NCBI GenBank assembly: GCA_020354575.1
Contig: CP070649.1
Location: 1,746,393 to 1,810,392 of the forward strand
Direction of reading: 5' to 3'
DNA from: Candidatus Bathyarchaeota archaeon
GTDB lineage: Archaea > Thermoproteota > Bathyarchaeia > Bathyarchaeales > SOJC01
DNA length: 64,000 nt
A program made the position numbers and the translations under genes. Positions 24,954-33,370 of this stretch are shown in pieces. Positions within the stretch are counted from its first letter, which is position 1, and every line of letters starts with the position of its first letter. The notes beneath the pieces were generated by a model that did no database searches, was not told the DNA's origin, and saw only the letters and a list, made by a program, of their open reading frames with translations.

Positions 24954-25583
24954 TTAACAGCTAGAGAGATCTGGGAGACCTTGAAACCCCATGCCGAGTA
25001 TAAAAATCTCGGCACTTTTGGCTCGGCTCGCTTTAGGTTTTATTATTTCCACTCTAGAGAAATGTTGCTTGACTCTATCAACAAAGCTCTGGAACATATC
25101 TCCTTGAAAAACTTTCACAAAGAAATTTCCATTTTTATTTAGAAATTTCAACGCTAGGGACAGGGATTGCTGGGCTAAGTCGATCTGGCGTGCGTGATCC
25201 ACTTCCCATACTCCAGAAATGTTCGGTGAAACGTCAGAGATTAGAGTGTTAGCTAAGAATGGTAAGTTTAAAGCAATTTGCCTCTCTGTTTTTGGGTTAG
25301 TTATATCGCCAACGATAACACGGACATTGGAGGCTTTCAAAGGCTTGGTTGTCTTTGAATCAACTCCCAATATTAAACCTTTTTTTCCTACAATTTTCTG
25401 AGAAACTTGCAGCCAACCACCAGGTGCAGCACCCAAATCAATTACAACATCACCTTCTCCAATGAAGTGATACTTTTTTACTGCCTGCAGAAGTTTATAC
25501 GCTGCTCTGGAGCGGTATTCTTCCTCTTTTGCTTTCCTGTAATAATAATCTCTTTTTCGCTCCCTTACCCACGTCTTAGGCAA
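24954..25583 (-). CDS. rlmE: RlmE/FtsJ ribosomal RNA 2'-O-methyltransferase
   Basis: 209 residues of the FtsJ family, which methylates a uridine ribose in the peptidyl-transferase centre of large-subunit rRNA. Visible motifs: RSRAAYKLLQ, the SAM site VIDLGAAPGGWLQVSQ (about 48-63), and the K-D-K-E set with Lys in SRAAYK, Asp in LISDVSPN, Lys in GNFFVKVFQG and Glu near the end. It starts at TTG 25583, 2 bases after the stop of the TFE-beta gene, so both genes are on one transcript. Confidence 0.95.
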   Translation of the reverse strand: MPKTWVRERKRDYYYRKAKEEEYRSRAAYKLLQAVKKYHFIGEGDVVIDLGAAPGGWLQVSQKIVGKKGLILGVDSKTTKPLKASNVRVIVGDITNPKTERQIALNLPFLANTLISDVSPNISGVWEVDHARQIDLAQQSLSLALKFLNKNGNFFVKVFQGDMFQSFVDRVKQHFSRVEIIKPKASRAKSAEIFILGMGFQGLPDLSSC

Positions 25584-25585
25584 TC

Positions 25586-25963
25586 CTAGCTGTCACCTTG
25601 CTCTTCTCCCTCTTCTCGAGTTAGATGAATGAGCCACTCGGTGAGTCTCTCACAATCATTTGGTGACATTGCACCATATGCTCCACATCGAATGCTTTCA
25701 GAACATGTTAGGCAAGGGCAGTCTATTATAGAGTTAATAGATGCAGGTTTTCTCTTGGGAAACAATCTGTAAGTCCATCGACCTTCGAAAAGCTCACGCT
25801 GACGTCGTATAAGTCCTTTATTTTCAAGCTTAATTGAGATTCTAGAGCCTTCTCTACTACTAGCATCTAGTTTTCGCCACAAGTCTGACTGAAGCACACC
25901 TTTGTCACTAGTATTTGCGATAAATTGTAGAGCTTTATGTTCCAAGTCACTGCGTTTGGGCAT
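25586..25963 (-). CDS. tfeB: TFE-beta / RPC39-like transcription factor subunit
   Basis: 125 residues from ATG 25963 (a GTG at 25987 would add 8). The N-terminal part is a winged helix (ALQFIANTSDKGVLQSDLWR, then RISIKLENKGLIRRQRE). The C-terminal part has four cysteines spaced C-x2-C-x5-C-x10-C (CLTC, then CGAYGAMSPNDC) followed by LTEWL. From memory that is the spacing and sequence of the Fe-S domain in eukaryotic RPC39 and archaeal TFE-beta (CPVFxxCxxGGxxSPxxC, TEWLEF). TFE-alpha/beta assists promoter opening by archaeal RNA polymerase. It lies directly in front of rlmE. Confidence 0.85.
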   Translation of the reverse strand: MPKRSDLEHKALQFIANTSDKGVLQSDLWRKLDASSREGSRISIKLENKGLIRRQRELFEGRWTYRLFPKRKPASINSIIDCPCLTCSESIRCGAYGAMSPNDCERLTEWLIHLTREEGEEQGDS

Positions 25964-26102
25964 TTTCTTACTTTCCTTGAAATCCACATAAAATATGTTT
26001 ACCTCAAGATAAAAGGATGTATGTAAAATGCTATTTTCTTATGGCCTTAGAAGCATTTAATTTGCTGAATGCATATTGCGTCGTGGATAAGATGGTGATT
26101 CA

Positions 26103-27110
26103 TTGCCAAAATTTTGCCTAGGTATTGAAGCAACAGCGGATGATTTCAGTGTTGGAATATTAGATTTCAATGGAAATGTTCTAGCTAATGTAATTAGCGC
26201 TTTTATACCCAAAATGGGGGGAATCCATCCTCGAGAGGCTGCAAGACATCATGGAAAAGTTGTTGGACAAGTAATTTCAACTGCTTTTCAAGAAGCGCAT
26301 GTCAAACCCGAAAAACTTGCTCTAATATCTTTTTCGCAAGGTCCAGGTCTTGGACCTTGTCTTCGCACGGGAGCTACAGCTGCCAGAGCATTAGCAACCT
26401 ATCTTGATATCCCGCTGGTGGGTGTCAATCATTGCGTAGCTCATATTGAAATCGGTAAGCTTGCTACAGGAGCCAAGGATCCTGTGACATTATATGTTTC
26501 AGGGGGCAATACAATTGTATCGGCTTTTGAAGCCCGATATTATCGAGTTTTTGGTGAAACTTTGGATATAGCTGTGGGCAACTGCTTAGATATTTTTGCT
26601 AGGGAAGCGGGATTACACCAGCGTGCGGGAATGCCTTTGGGAGCAATAGTCGAGAAACTGGCTGAAGAAGGAAACGAGCTTGTTGATTTACCTTATTGTG
26701 TTAAAGGCATGGATTTATCATTTAGCGGGTTACTTACCGCTGCAATTAGGCTTTTTGAAGTTCGACAATATCGACTTGAGGACTTGTGCTTTAGTATGCA
26801 GGAAATAGCCTTCTCGATGCTTACAGAAGTTACTGAACGGGCTCTAGCACATACTGAGAAACGTGAGGTTCTTTTAACAGGAGGAGTAGGAGCAAATAAA
26901 CGCTTGCAAGCAATGCTAAGGACCATTGCTGATGAACATGATAGTCGCTTTTGTGTTGTTCCAAAACAATATGCATTAGATAATGGAGCTATGATTGCAT
27001 GGACAGGTATTCTTGCTTATGAACATGGAAAAATCATACCTGTTGAGAAGAGTTTTGTGCGTTTGAAGTGGAGGCTTGATGAAGTAGAAGCACCATGGGT
27101 TGGTGGATAA
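26103..27110 (+). CDS. kae1: KEOPS subunit Kae1 (t6A synthesis)
   Basis: 335 residues. Kae1/TsaD transfers the threonylcarbamoyl group to A37 of ANN-decoding tRNAs. It opens with GIEATADDFSVGIL, then GIHPREAARHH (iron-binding histidines), SQGPGLGPCLRTGA, VNHCVAHIEIG, LYVSGGNTIV and the late ALDNGAMIAWTG (Asp ligand). An in-frame TAA at 26088 leaves TTG 26103 as the only start. The bud32 gene follows at once, and pcc1 lies 3 kb on. Cgi121 and Sua5 genes are not in the window. Confidence 0.97.
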   Translation: MPKFCLGIEATADDFSVGILDFNGNVLANVISAFIPKMGGIHPREAARHHGKVVGQVISTAFQEAHVKPEKLALISFSQGPGLGPCLRTGATAARALATYLDIPLVGVNHCVAHIEIGKLATGAKDPVTLYVSGGNTIVSAFEARYYRVFGETLDIAVGNCLDIFAREAGLHQRAGMPLGAIVEKLAEEGNELVDLPYCVKGMDLSFSGLLTAAIRLFEVRQYRLEDLCFSMQEIAFSMLTEVTERALAHTEKREVLLTGGVGANKRLQAMLRTIADEHDSRFCVVPKQYALDNGAMIAWTGILAYEHGKIIPVEKSFVRLKWRLDEVEAPWVGG

Positions 27111-27111
27111 A

Positions 27112-27777
27112 ATGCTGATCAAAAAGGGAGCAGAAGCTAATCTTTTTCTAGAGAGATGGCACAACAAGAAGGTTATTATGAAGCAACGATTCCCCAAGAA
27201 ATACAGACTTCCTGAGATTGATGAAAGAATTCGTAATTATCGTACTATTCACGAATCCCAGCTCCTTCATCATGCAAAAGAGGCGGGAGTTTCTACTCCA
27301 ATGATTTTCCTAGTGAATTTAAAAGACTCAAACATTATCATGGAATTTATTGAAGGCAAGCAAGTTAAGCAGATTCTTAATAAACTCTCCTTCAAAGAAC
27401 GAAAGCACTTATGCAGGCAAATTGGCGAACTTATTGGACAGCTTCACTACAGCGGAGTTATTCACGGCGATCTAACGACTTCAAACATGATATTGACTCG
27501 AAATGGCAATGTGGTCTTTGTAGACTTTGGCCTCGGAGAAAAAAGTGTAGAGCTCGAATTGAGGGGAGTGGATCTTCATCTCATGAAGAGAGCGTTTCAA
27601 AGCACTCATTTCCTTCATGCAGAAGAATGTTTCAAAGCTGTTTTAGAAGGCTATGCAAAGGTAGTTGGAGATGAGATGACCCGAGTTATTTCGAGAAAAA
27701 TCATTGAAATCGAAAGTCGAGGTCGCTATATTTCTGAAAGAAGGAAGGTAAATAATGACTTATCTTCCAAAGGATAA
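27112..27777 (+). CDS. bud32: KEOPS kinase Bud32
   Basis: 221 residues from ATG 27112, one base after the Kae1 stop; a GTG at 27100 would overlap it. This small RIO-like atypical kinase/ATPase activates Kae1. Family parts: LIKKGAEANLF with the glycine-rich strand, the catalytic VIHGDLTTSNMIL and the metal-binding VFVDFGLGE, with the usual basic C-terminus (IEIESRGRYISERRK). In some archaea Kae1 and Bud32 are one fused protein; here they are adjacent but separate. Overlaps the next gene by 23 bases. Confidence 0.95.
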   Translation: MLIKKGAEANLFLERWHNKKVIMKQRFPKKYRLPEIDERIRNYRTIHESQLLHHAKEAGVSTPMIFLVNLKDSNIIMEFIEGKQVKQILNKLSFKERKHLCRQIGELIGQLHYSGVIHGDLTTSNMILTRNGNVVFVDFGLGEKSVELELRGVDLHLMKRAFQSTHFLHAEECFKAVLEGYAKVVGDEMTRVISRKIIEIESRGRYISERRKVNNDLSSKG

Positions 27778-28339
27778 GATTGTATATTTTGCCACGAGCA
27801 ACATACACAAGTATACTGAAGCTTGTCAAGTTTTAAGTGAGTGCAAAATAGTGACGGCAATGTTGAAGAAAATCGAGGCAATGGAAATTCAAGATGACAA
27901 CTTGGCAAATATAGCGAAGTTCAGCGTTATAGATGCAACTAGAAAATGCCATCTACCTATTATCGTTGAAGATGCAGGTTTGTTCATTGAAGCTCTAAAT
28001 GGTTTTCCAGGCCCCTATTCTTCATATGTTTATAGGACAATTGGAAATGACGGTATTCTTAAACTAATTAAAAACATAATTGAAAGAAAGGCTTGTTTCA
28101 AGTCAGTTGTTGCATTTCATAGTCCTGAAAGAGTTGAGCCAATGTGCTTTCGTAGTGAGGTTGAAGGGAAAATAGTTAGAGAAAAACGTGGTAGCCAGGG
28201 ATTTGGCTTCGATCCAATTTTTGAACCTCTCAATTCCTCAAAAACCTTTGCTGAGATGCCGTTTGAGGAGAAAAATCGACACTCTCATAGAGGTTTCGCT
28301 CTTTGCAAATTTGCGAAATGGTTCACATCGAATCGCTAA
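27755..28339 (+). CDS. XTP/dITP diphosphatase (Ham1/RdgB)
   Basis: 194 residues. It removes non-canonical purine triphosphates (XTP, dITP) to monophosphates and so prevents mutation. Visible motifs: YFATSNIHKYTEA (about 11-23), IVEDAGLFIEALNGFPGPYS (about 69-88), SQGFGFDPIFEP and RHSHRGFALCKFA. Both ATG 27755 and the coding overlap with bud32 indicate coupling with the KEOPS genes. Confidence 0.95.
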   Translation: MTYLPKDKIVYFATSNIHKYTEACQVLSECKIVTAMLKKIEAMEIQDDNLANIAKFSVIDATRKCHLPIIVEDAGLFIEALNGFPGPYSSYVYRTIGNDGILKLIKNIIERKACFKSVVAFHSPERVEPMCFRSEVEGKIVREKRGSQGFGFDPIFEPLNSSKTFAEMPFEEKNRHSHRGFALCKFAKWFTSNR

Positions 28340-28396
28340 CTCAGAAGTTTTAAATATCTGCGATGTGTCGTTTTAAGAGCTCTGGAGGATGAGCTA

Positions 28397-28837
28397 TTGC
28401 CGAAACAGCGAAAGGGAAGGTCACATTCTATACGTCCAGTAAGCAAGCGCACACCTTCTTGGTGTAGATATGAACCTGAGGAGGTTGAGGCGCTAGTTAT
28501 TAATTTATCAAGAGAAGGGCACTCTGCCAGCAAAATTGGCACAATATTAAGAGATCAACATGGTATTCCCCTTATAAAGCCTATAACTGGAAAGAGTATA
28601 ACCCGAATTTTAGAAGAAGCAAATATGAATCCAGCTGTTCCTGAAGACCTTGAGATGCTTTTAAGGAAGGCTTCACGCCTTTTAACTCATGTTGAGAGAA
28701 ACAAGATGGATTTGGCAAATAAGCGGGCGCTACAGATTATTGAAGCTAAGATACATAAATTATCGAAGTATTATAAGAGAAAGGCTGTCCTCAAACCTGA
28801 TTGGAAATATGAACCAAAGGCTGCATCTATTATTTGA
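28397..28837 (+). CDS. rps15: Ribosomal protein uS15
   Basis: 146 residues, the normal length for archaeal uS15, with the archaeal/eukaryotic N-terminal extension (RPVSKRTPSWCRYEPEEVEA) and the conserved C-terminal part LLTHVERNKMDLANKRALQI and KLSKYYKRKAVLKPDWKY. It binds helices 20-22 of 16S rRNA. Starts at TTG 28397 after GGAGG at 28382-28386. It shares a few bases with the frame of the next gene. Confidence 0.97.
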   Translation: MPKQRKGRSHSIRPVSKRTPSWCRYEPEEVEALVINLSREGHSASKIGTILRDQHGIPLIKPITGKSITRILEEANMNPAVPEDLEMLLRKASRLLTHVERNKMDLANKRALQIIEAKIHKLSKYYKRKAVLKPDWKYEPKAASII

Positions 28838-28851
28838 TTTTTGGGGTGGAC

Positions 28852-30303
28852 ATGCCGATAGAAGAAGCCAGCGTTAGAACCTTCTTGAATAATGCCTCTG
28901 AAGCTGCAAAAATCATTATTGAATGTGTTGAAGCAGATGGTTTCATTCATGTAGTCTCTCATCTAGATGCAGATGGCTTGGCAGCGGCGGGTATTATCGG
29001 GAAAGCATTGTGGAGACTTGGGGCAAACTTTCGTTTAAGAATTCAGCAATGGGTGGACGAGAGAATCATCCTAGACATAACAACGGATAAGCCTAAACTT
29101 GTAATTTTAACGGATTTAGGTAGTGGCTATCTAAATGTGTTAAGTGACCACCTTTCTGATTACCAAATAATTGTCTTAGACCACCACAAACCTATAGGTT
29201 ATGCAACGGCAAATGTGCTGCAACTTAATCCTCACCTTTATGGAATCGATGGCTCTAAGGACATCAGTGGTGCAGGTGTGACGTTTCTCGCTGCTAACGC
29301 GATAAATGATGCAAATAGGGATCTAGCAGCAATAGCGGTAGTAGGTGCTTTGGGTGATTTACAGGATAAATTCGAACAGAGGGCATTAGGTGGAGTAAAT
29401 GAGAAAATTGTAGCTGACGCTGTGGCTTCTGGGCTATTAAAAGTTGAGAAAGACCTCATGTTTTTTGGGAGAGAAACACGTCCTATACACAAAGCCTTAG
29501 CTTACACTACAAATCCTTTTCTCCCCGGTCTTAGTGGTGAAGAAGACAAAAGCCTTGCTTTTCTTCTCAGCTTGGGGATAAAACCAAAACATGGAGACAA
29601 ATGGCGAGCATTGAGAGATCTTCCTAAGAAGGAGAGACAGAAACTTTGCTCCGCACTCTCAGACCACTTGATTTCTAGGGGTTATCAGAAGAATGTATTA
29701 AGCTTGATTGGTTCAGTGTACACACTTGTGCATGAAGAACCATGGACACCGCTAAGAGATGCCCGGGAATTTTCAGTTTTATTGAATGGTACAGGACGTA
29801 TGGAAAGAGCTGGCTTAGGTGTGGCAATTTGCATGGGCGATCGAGGTTCAGCCTTGGAGCAAGCTGAAGCTGTATTGGAAGAATATAGACGAACTATTAT
29901 GAAATATCTGGGTTGGCTATCAGAAGAGCCTGGACGCATTGAAGAGCTGGAGAGTATCTATGTAATTCATGGAGGAAGCTTCATTAATGAAAAGGTTATT
30001 GGTACCCTTTCATCCATTCTCTCAACCAATCTGCCAAAGTTAGAGAAGCCCATTATTGCGTATGCAGCAGTTGCTGGAGACAATGTGGTAAAAGTTTCAG
30101 CTCGAACTTTAGATATACTTACTAGCAAGGGTTTAGATTTGGGCGAGATCATGCGCACAACCGCGGAGAAATTTGATGGCGAGGGTGGCGGACATGATAT
30201 CGCTGCGGGAGCTCAAGTCCCTTTCGAAGATGTTGAAGCTTTTGTCAAATTAGTCGACGAATCAATCAAGAGGAAGATGGAGCAGATTGAAACTAAAAGC
30301 TGA
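28852..30303 (+). CDS. RecJ-like DHH/DHHA1 single-strand exonuclease
   Basis: 483 residues from ATG 28852. A DHH nuclease: motif I VVSHLDADGLAAAGII, motif III QIIVLDHHKP (the DHH), then NPHLYGIDGSKDISGAG, and DHHA1 with GGGHDIAAGAQ at the C-terminus. Archaeal RecJ/GAN proteins are exonucleases; GAN is part of the replisome with GINS and is homologous to eukaryotic Cdc45. It lies between rps15 and pcc1 and its end overlaps the pcc1 start by 17 bases. This placing with ribosomal and KEOPS genes is common in archaea. Confidence 0.93.
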   Translation: MPIEEASVRTFLNNASEAAKIIIECVEADGFIHVVSHLDADGLAAAGIIGKALWRLGANFRLRIQQWVDERIILDITTDKPKLVILTDLGSGYLNVLSDHLSDYQIIVLDHHKPIGYATANVLQLNPHLYGIDGSKDISGAGVTFLAANAINDANRDLAAIAVVGALGDLQDKFEQRALGGVNEKIVADAVASGLLKVEKDLMFFGRETRPIHKALAYTTNPFLPGLSGEEDKSLAFLLSLGIKPKHGDKWRALRDLPKKERQKLCSALSDHLISRGYQKNVLSLIGSVYTLVHEEPWTPLRDAREFSVLLNGTGRMERAGLGVAICMGDRGSALEQAEAVLEEYRRTIMKYLGWLSEEPGRIEELESIYVIHGGSFINEKVIGTLSSILSTNLPKLEKPIIAYAAVAGDNVVKVSARTLDILTSKGLDLGEIMRTTAEKFDGEGGGHDIAAGAQVPFEDVEAFVKLVDESIKRKMEQIETKS

Positions 30304-30559
30304 GCTTTCCCTTGCTTACAAAACTGAAAAAGAAGCAGAAGCTGTTGTGAAATCAGTCTCACCAGATAATATTAATGTACCATTAGGCTTGAAGGTCAAG
30401 ACAGCGAGGAAATCCTGTGATTTATGGACACTAGTACTCTGCGAAAAGTCACTTGAAACATTCATAGCTACTCTAGACGATTTTCTGGCTTGTGTGTCTA
30501 TCGCTGAAAAGGCCTTCGAGACAATTAATTCAAATAACAAAGGCTCGAGTATAAAATAG
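30287..30559 (+). CDS. pcc1: KEOPS subunit Pcc1
   Basis: 90 residues from TTG. The alpha/beta plait of Pcc1, which dimerises and docks to Kae1, shows in LKAELSLAYKTEKEAEAVVK, the SVSPDNIN turn and the helical end (ATLDDFLACVSIAEKAFETI). It overlaps the recJ-like gene by 17 bases, so it is in that operon. Together with kae1 and bud32 the window encodes three of the four core KEOPS subunits. Confidence 0.9.
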   Translation: MKLKAELSLAYKTEKEAEAVVKSVSPDNINVPLGLKVKTARKSCDLWTLVLCEKSLETFIATLDDFLACVSIAEKAFETINSNNKGSSIK

Positions 30560-30651
30560 TCCTTTCAAATCGAAATATCAAGCGTTCTTATGAAGCTTTT
30601 ATGTATTATGTTATTTTATAGATTGAAATAAGTGATTCCAAGAGAGGACGT

Positions 30652-31944
30652 TTGGAAGATTTGCTTGATATAAAATTGATTCGTGAACAACCAGACATCG
30701 TCAAGAAAAATTTAAAGAAGCGGGGCGATTTCAAGAAGCTGCAAATGCTGGATGCATTAACTATTCACGATGTTGAATGGCGTCGACTTTTGACATTGGC
30801 AAATGAGCGTCGCCATGAAAGACGAGTTATCACAAAACAGATAGCTAACCTGAAGAAGGCTGAAAAGGCAGCTGAGAAGCAAATCGAGAAAGGACGTAAG
30901 CTTGACGTTGAAATTAGTGCGTTAGAGAAGCAGGTGAAGAAACATAAGCAAACAGCCAATGACATTCTTATGAGACTACCCAACCTTTTACACGCTTCTG
31001 TACCTATTGGGAGAAACGAAAACGATAATATTGCGATAAGACTATGGGGAAAGCCTCCGATTTTGGATTTTAGTCCTAGAGATCATCTAGAAATCGCGAA
31101 AAACCTAAATTTAATCGATGAGGAACGAGGTGCCAAAGTCGCAGGACATGGTTTCTTCTACATAAAGGGTTATTTAGTTATGTTAGATTTAGCACTGCAA
31201 CGGTTTGCAATTGATTTCATGATTGAGAAAGGATACCAACTCGTTGAACCGCCTTTCATGCTCAGACGAAAGTCCTACGAAGGCGTAACTGACTTGTCGG
31301 ATTTTGAGAATGTCATGTATAAAGTTGAAGGCGAAGATTTGTATATGATCGCTACAGCTGAGCATCCATTGGCGGCTATGTTTATGAACGAAGTCTTGCT
31401 TAAAGAGGCTTTGCCAATTAAGTTAGTTGGTGTGAGTGCTTGTTTTAGAAAGGAAGTTGGCTCTCATGGTAAATATACTAAGGGTCTATTTAGGATGCAC
31501 CAATTTAACAAGATCGAGCAGTTCATTTTCTGCCATCCCGACAACTCTTGGGATTTTCATGAGGAATTACAGCAAAATGCTGAGGAGCTTTATCAAAGAC
31601 TTGGATTGCACCATAAAGTTGTTGTACTCTGCAGTGGGGACACGGGCACAGTTCAGGCAAAAACATATGATATTAATATCTGGATGGCTGACGGGACATA
31701 TCGAGAAGTTGGTTCAAACTCGAATTGCACAGACTACCAAGCTCGACGGTTGAACATTCGTTTCCGAGAGAAAGAAGGGCAAGCCCCAAAAGGTTTTCTT
31801 CACACTATAAATAACACTGCTTTGGCGACAAGTCGAACAATGTTGGCTATACTTGAGCAATACCAACAGAAAGATGGCTCTGTTCTAGTCCCGCATGCTT
31901 TGATTAAGTACATGAATGGGTTGAAAAAATTAGAACCACATTAA
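30652..31944 (+). CDS. serS: Seryl-tRNA synthetase (common type)
   Basis: 430 residues, a class II enzyme. The N-terminal long coiled-coil arm (about 28-105, QIANLKKAEKAAEKQIEKGR) recognises tRNA-Ser. The catalytic domain has motif 2 VGVSACFRKEVGSHGKYTKG and HQFNKIEQF, and motif 3 GFLHTINNTALATSRTMLAI. It is the bacterial/eukaryotic-like type, not the methanogen SerRS2. Starts at TTG 30652. It lies within the information-processing cluster. Confidence 0.96.
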   Translation: MEDLLDIKLIREQPDIVKKNLKKRGDFKKLQMLDALTIHDVEWRRLLTLANERRHERRVITKQIANLKKAEKAAEKQIEKGRKLDVEISALEKQVKKHKQTANDILMRLPNLLHASVPIGRNENDNIAIRLWGKPPILDFSPRDHLEIAKNLNLIDEERGAKVAGHGFFYIKGYLVMLDLALQRFAIDFMIEKGYQLVEPPFMLRRKSYEGVTDLSDFENVMYKVEGEDLYMIATAEHPLAAMFMNEVLLKEALPIKLVGVSACFRKEVGSHGKYTKGLFRMHQFNKIEQFIFCHPDNSWDFHEELQQNAEELYQRLGLHHKVVVLCSGDTGTVQAKTYDINIWMADGTYREVGSNSNCTDYQARRLNIRFREKEGQAPKGFLHTINNTALATSRTMLAILEQYQQKDGSVLVPHALIKYMNGLKKLEPH

Positions 31945-31996
31945 AAATGTTTTAATACTGGAATGGTGATTTTCCAGACACAACGAGGTCAAATAA

Positions 31997-32599
31997 TTGT
32001 CTAAACGTGGGAGACGCATTCGTGATAAATGGCGAAACAAAACTTGGTATATAGTCATGACGCCAGACTATTTTGGAAACGTGGAATTGGGGGCTATACC
32101 TGCTGATGACTCCAAGAAACTGATCGGCAGAGTGGTCGACGCCACCCTTTATGACATAACAAACGACTTCGCCCACCAATATCTAAAAATGTATTTCCAA
32201 ATTATCAAAATAGAGGGGAAAATGGCCCACACTATATTCAAAGGACACGAATATAGCCGAGATTATCTGAGAAGCTTGGTCCGTCGGAGAACTACCAGTG
32301 TTGATGCTGTTCTCAATATTACAACAAAGGACGGCTACAAGCAAAGAATATCAGTATCTGCTTTCACTTTGAATCGCGTTAAAACTTCTCAAGAAGTAAT
32401 TATAAGAAACATCATGCGGCAGATCGTAGATGAAAAGTCTGCCATACTCACATTCAACCAATTTGTTCAAGAGGTAGTATTAGGAAAAATAGCATCAGAT
32501 ATTTATAATGAAGCGAAAAAAATCGCTCCTATACGCCACATTGGCATAAGAAAATCTAAGCTAACCTCTCAGCCAGAAATAGTTGGTGTGACTGCCTAA
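31997..32599 (+). CDS. rps3ae: Ribosomal protein eS1
   Basis: 200 residues, the expected length of archaeal eS1 (S3Ae). The beginning SKRGRRIRDKWRNKTWYIV and parts such as HQYLKMYFQI, KGHEYSRDYLRSLVRRR and PIRHIGIRKSKL are typical. eS1 binds at the platform of the small subunit near the mRNA exit. Starts at TTG with GAGGT 8 bases before. 52 bases separate it from serS. Confidence 0.96.
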   Translation: MSKRGRRIRDKWRNKTWYIVMTPDYFGNVELGAIPADDSKKLIGRVVDATLYDITNDFAHQYLKMYFQIIKIEGKMAHTIFKGHEYSRDYLRSLVRRRTTSVDAVLNITTKDGYKQRISVSAFTLNRVKTSQEVIIRNIMRQIVDEKSAILTFNQFVQEVVLGKIASDIYNEAKKIAPIRHIGIRKSKLTSQPEIVGVTA

Positions 32600-32628
32600 G
32601 AATATTTCACTAGCAACGTGAGAAAGAC

Positions 32629-33252
32629 GTGGAATTCTACGATCGAAAAGACAAGAGAAAAAGGGTTGCTCACGAAGCAGCAAATTTGCTATATACTGAG
32701 CAAGAGAAAGAATATAAGCAAGCTCAATATCGCGCTGCAAAAACTCTAGGCATTCATGTTCTCCCAAGTAATTTGGAGATAGCAATGGAGCTCGATGAAA
32801 TCGCTAGAGCAAGTGAAGGCAAGAAAAAGCAAGAAAAACTCGTTACAATGAGGCAACAAGCTCTTCTGATTATGCAAACCCTTGATAAATTTAATCCAAT
32901 CCTAGTTGGGAGTGTTTGGCGAGGAACAGCGCACCACAATAGCGACATTGACATAATAGCTTATACGCAGAAGCCACAGGTCGTTATATCTGCCCTGGAA
33001 AAAAGCGGTCGCTCGATAACCCAAAAAAAATTTCAGACAACCACAAAAAAAGGTGAAAAGCAACACTCGTTGCACATATATGTCAAGCTAAAGATACACG
33101 CTACAGCAGAAATTGTGGTTCGCAATTCTGAAGTCCTTGATCGCAAGATTAAATGCGAGATTTATGGAGACTTGGTCACTGGATTAACGATTGGCGAACT
33201 AGAGAGAGTTTTGGAAGAAAATCCAGCACGAAAATTCTTGCCAACTTTGTAA
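32629..33252 (+). CDS. Nucleotidyltransferase-fold protein
   Basis: 207 residues from GTG, 29 bases after eS1. The nucleotidyltransferase core motif LVGSVWRGTAHHNSDIDIIA (about 93-112) is the Gly-Ser plus DxD signature of the polymerase-beta superfamily. The other parts are helical and basic (KRKRVAHEAANLLY, KKKQEKLVTMRQQ). Minimal forms of these proteins occur as toxin partners, but here it is of 200 residues, conserved beside eS1 in related archaea as far as I recall, so a tRNA or RNA-modifying role is equally likely. Confidence 0.75.
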   Translation: MEFYDRKDKRKRVAHEAANLLYTEQEKEYKQAQYRAAKTLGIHVLPSNLEIAMELDEIARASEGKKKQEKLVTMRQQALLIMQTLDKFNPILVGSVWRGTAHHNSDIDIIAYTQKPQVVISALEKSGRSITQKKFQTTTKKGEKQHSLHIYVKLKIHATAEIVVRNSEVLDRKIKCEIYGDLVTGLTIGELERVLEENPARKFLPTL

Positions 33253-33370
33253 TTCATGTTGAGCTATCAAACCTAATTTTCCAGAGAGAAAAGCCTGCAT
33301 CATTCAAGGGATTAGAAGACCACATGGATGCTAATGTGCTTTTTGTAGCATAATCCAGATCAAAATCGGA

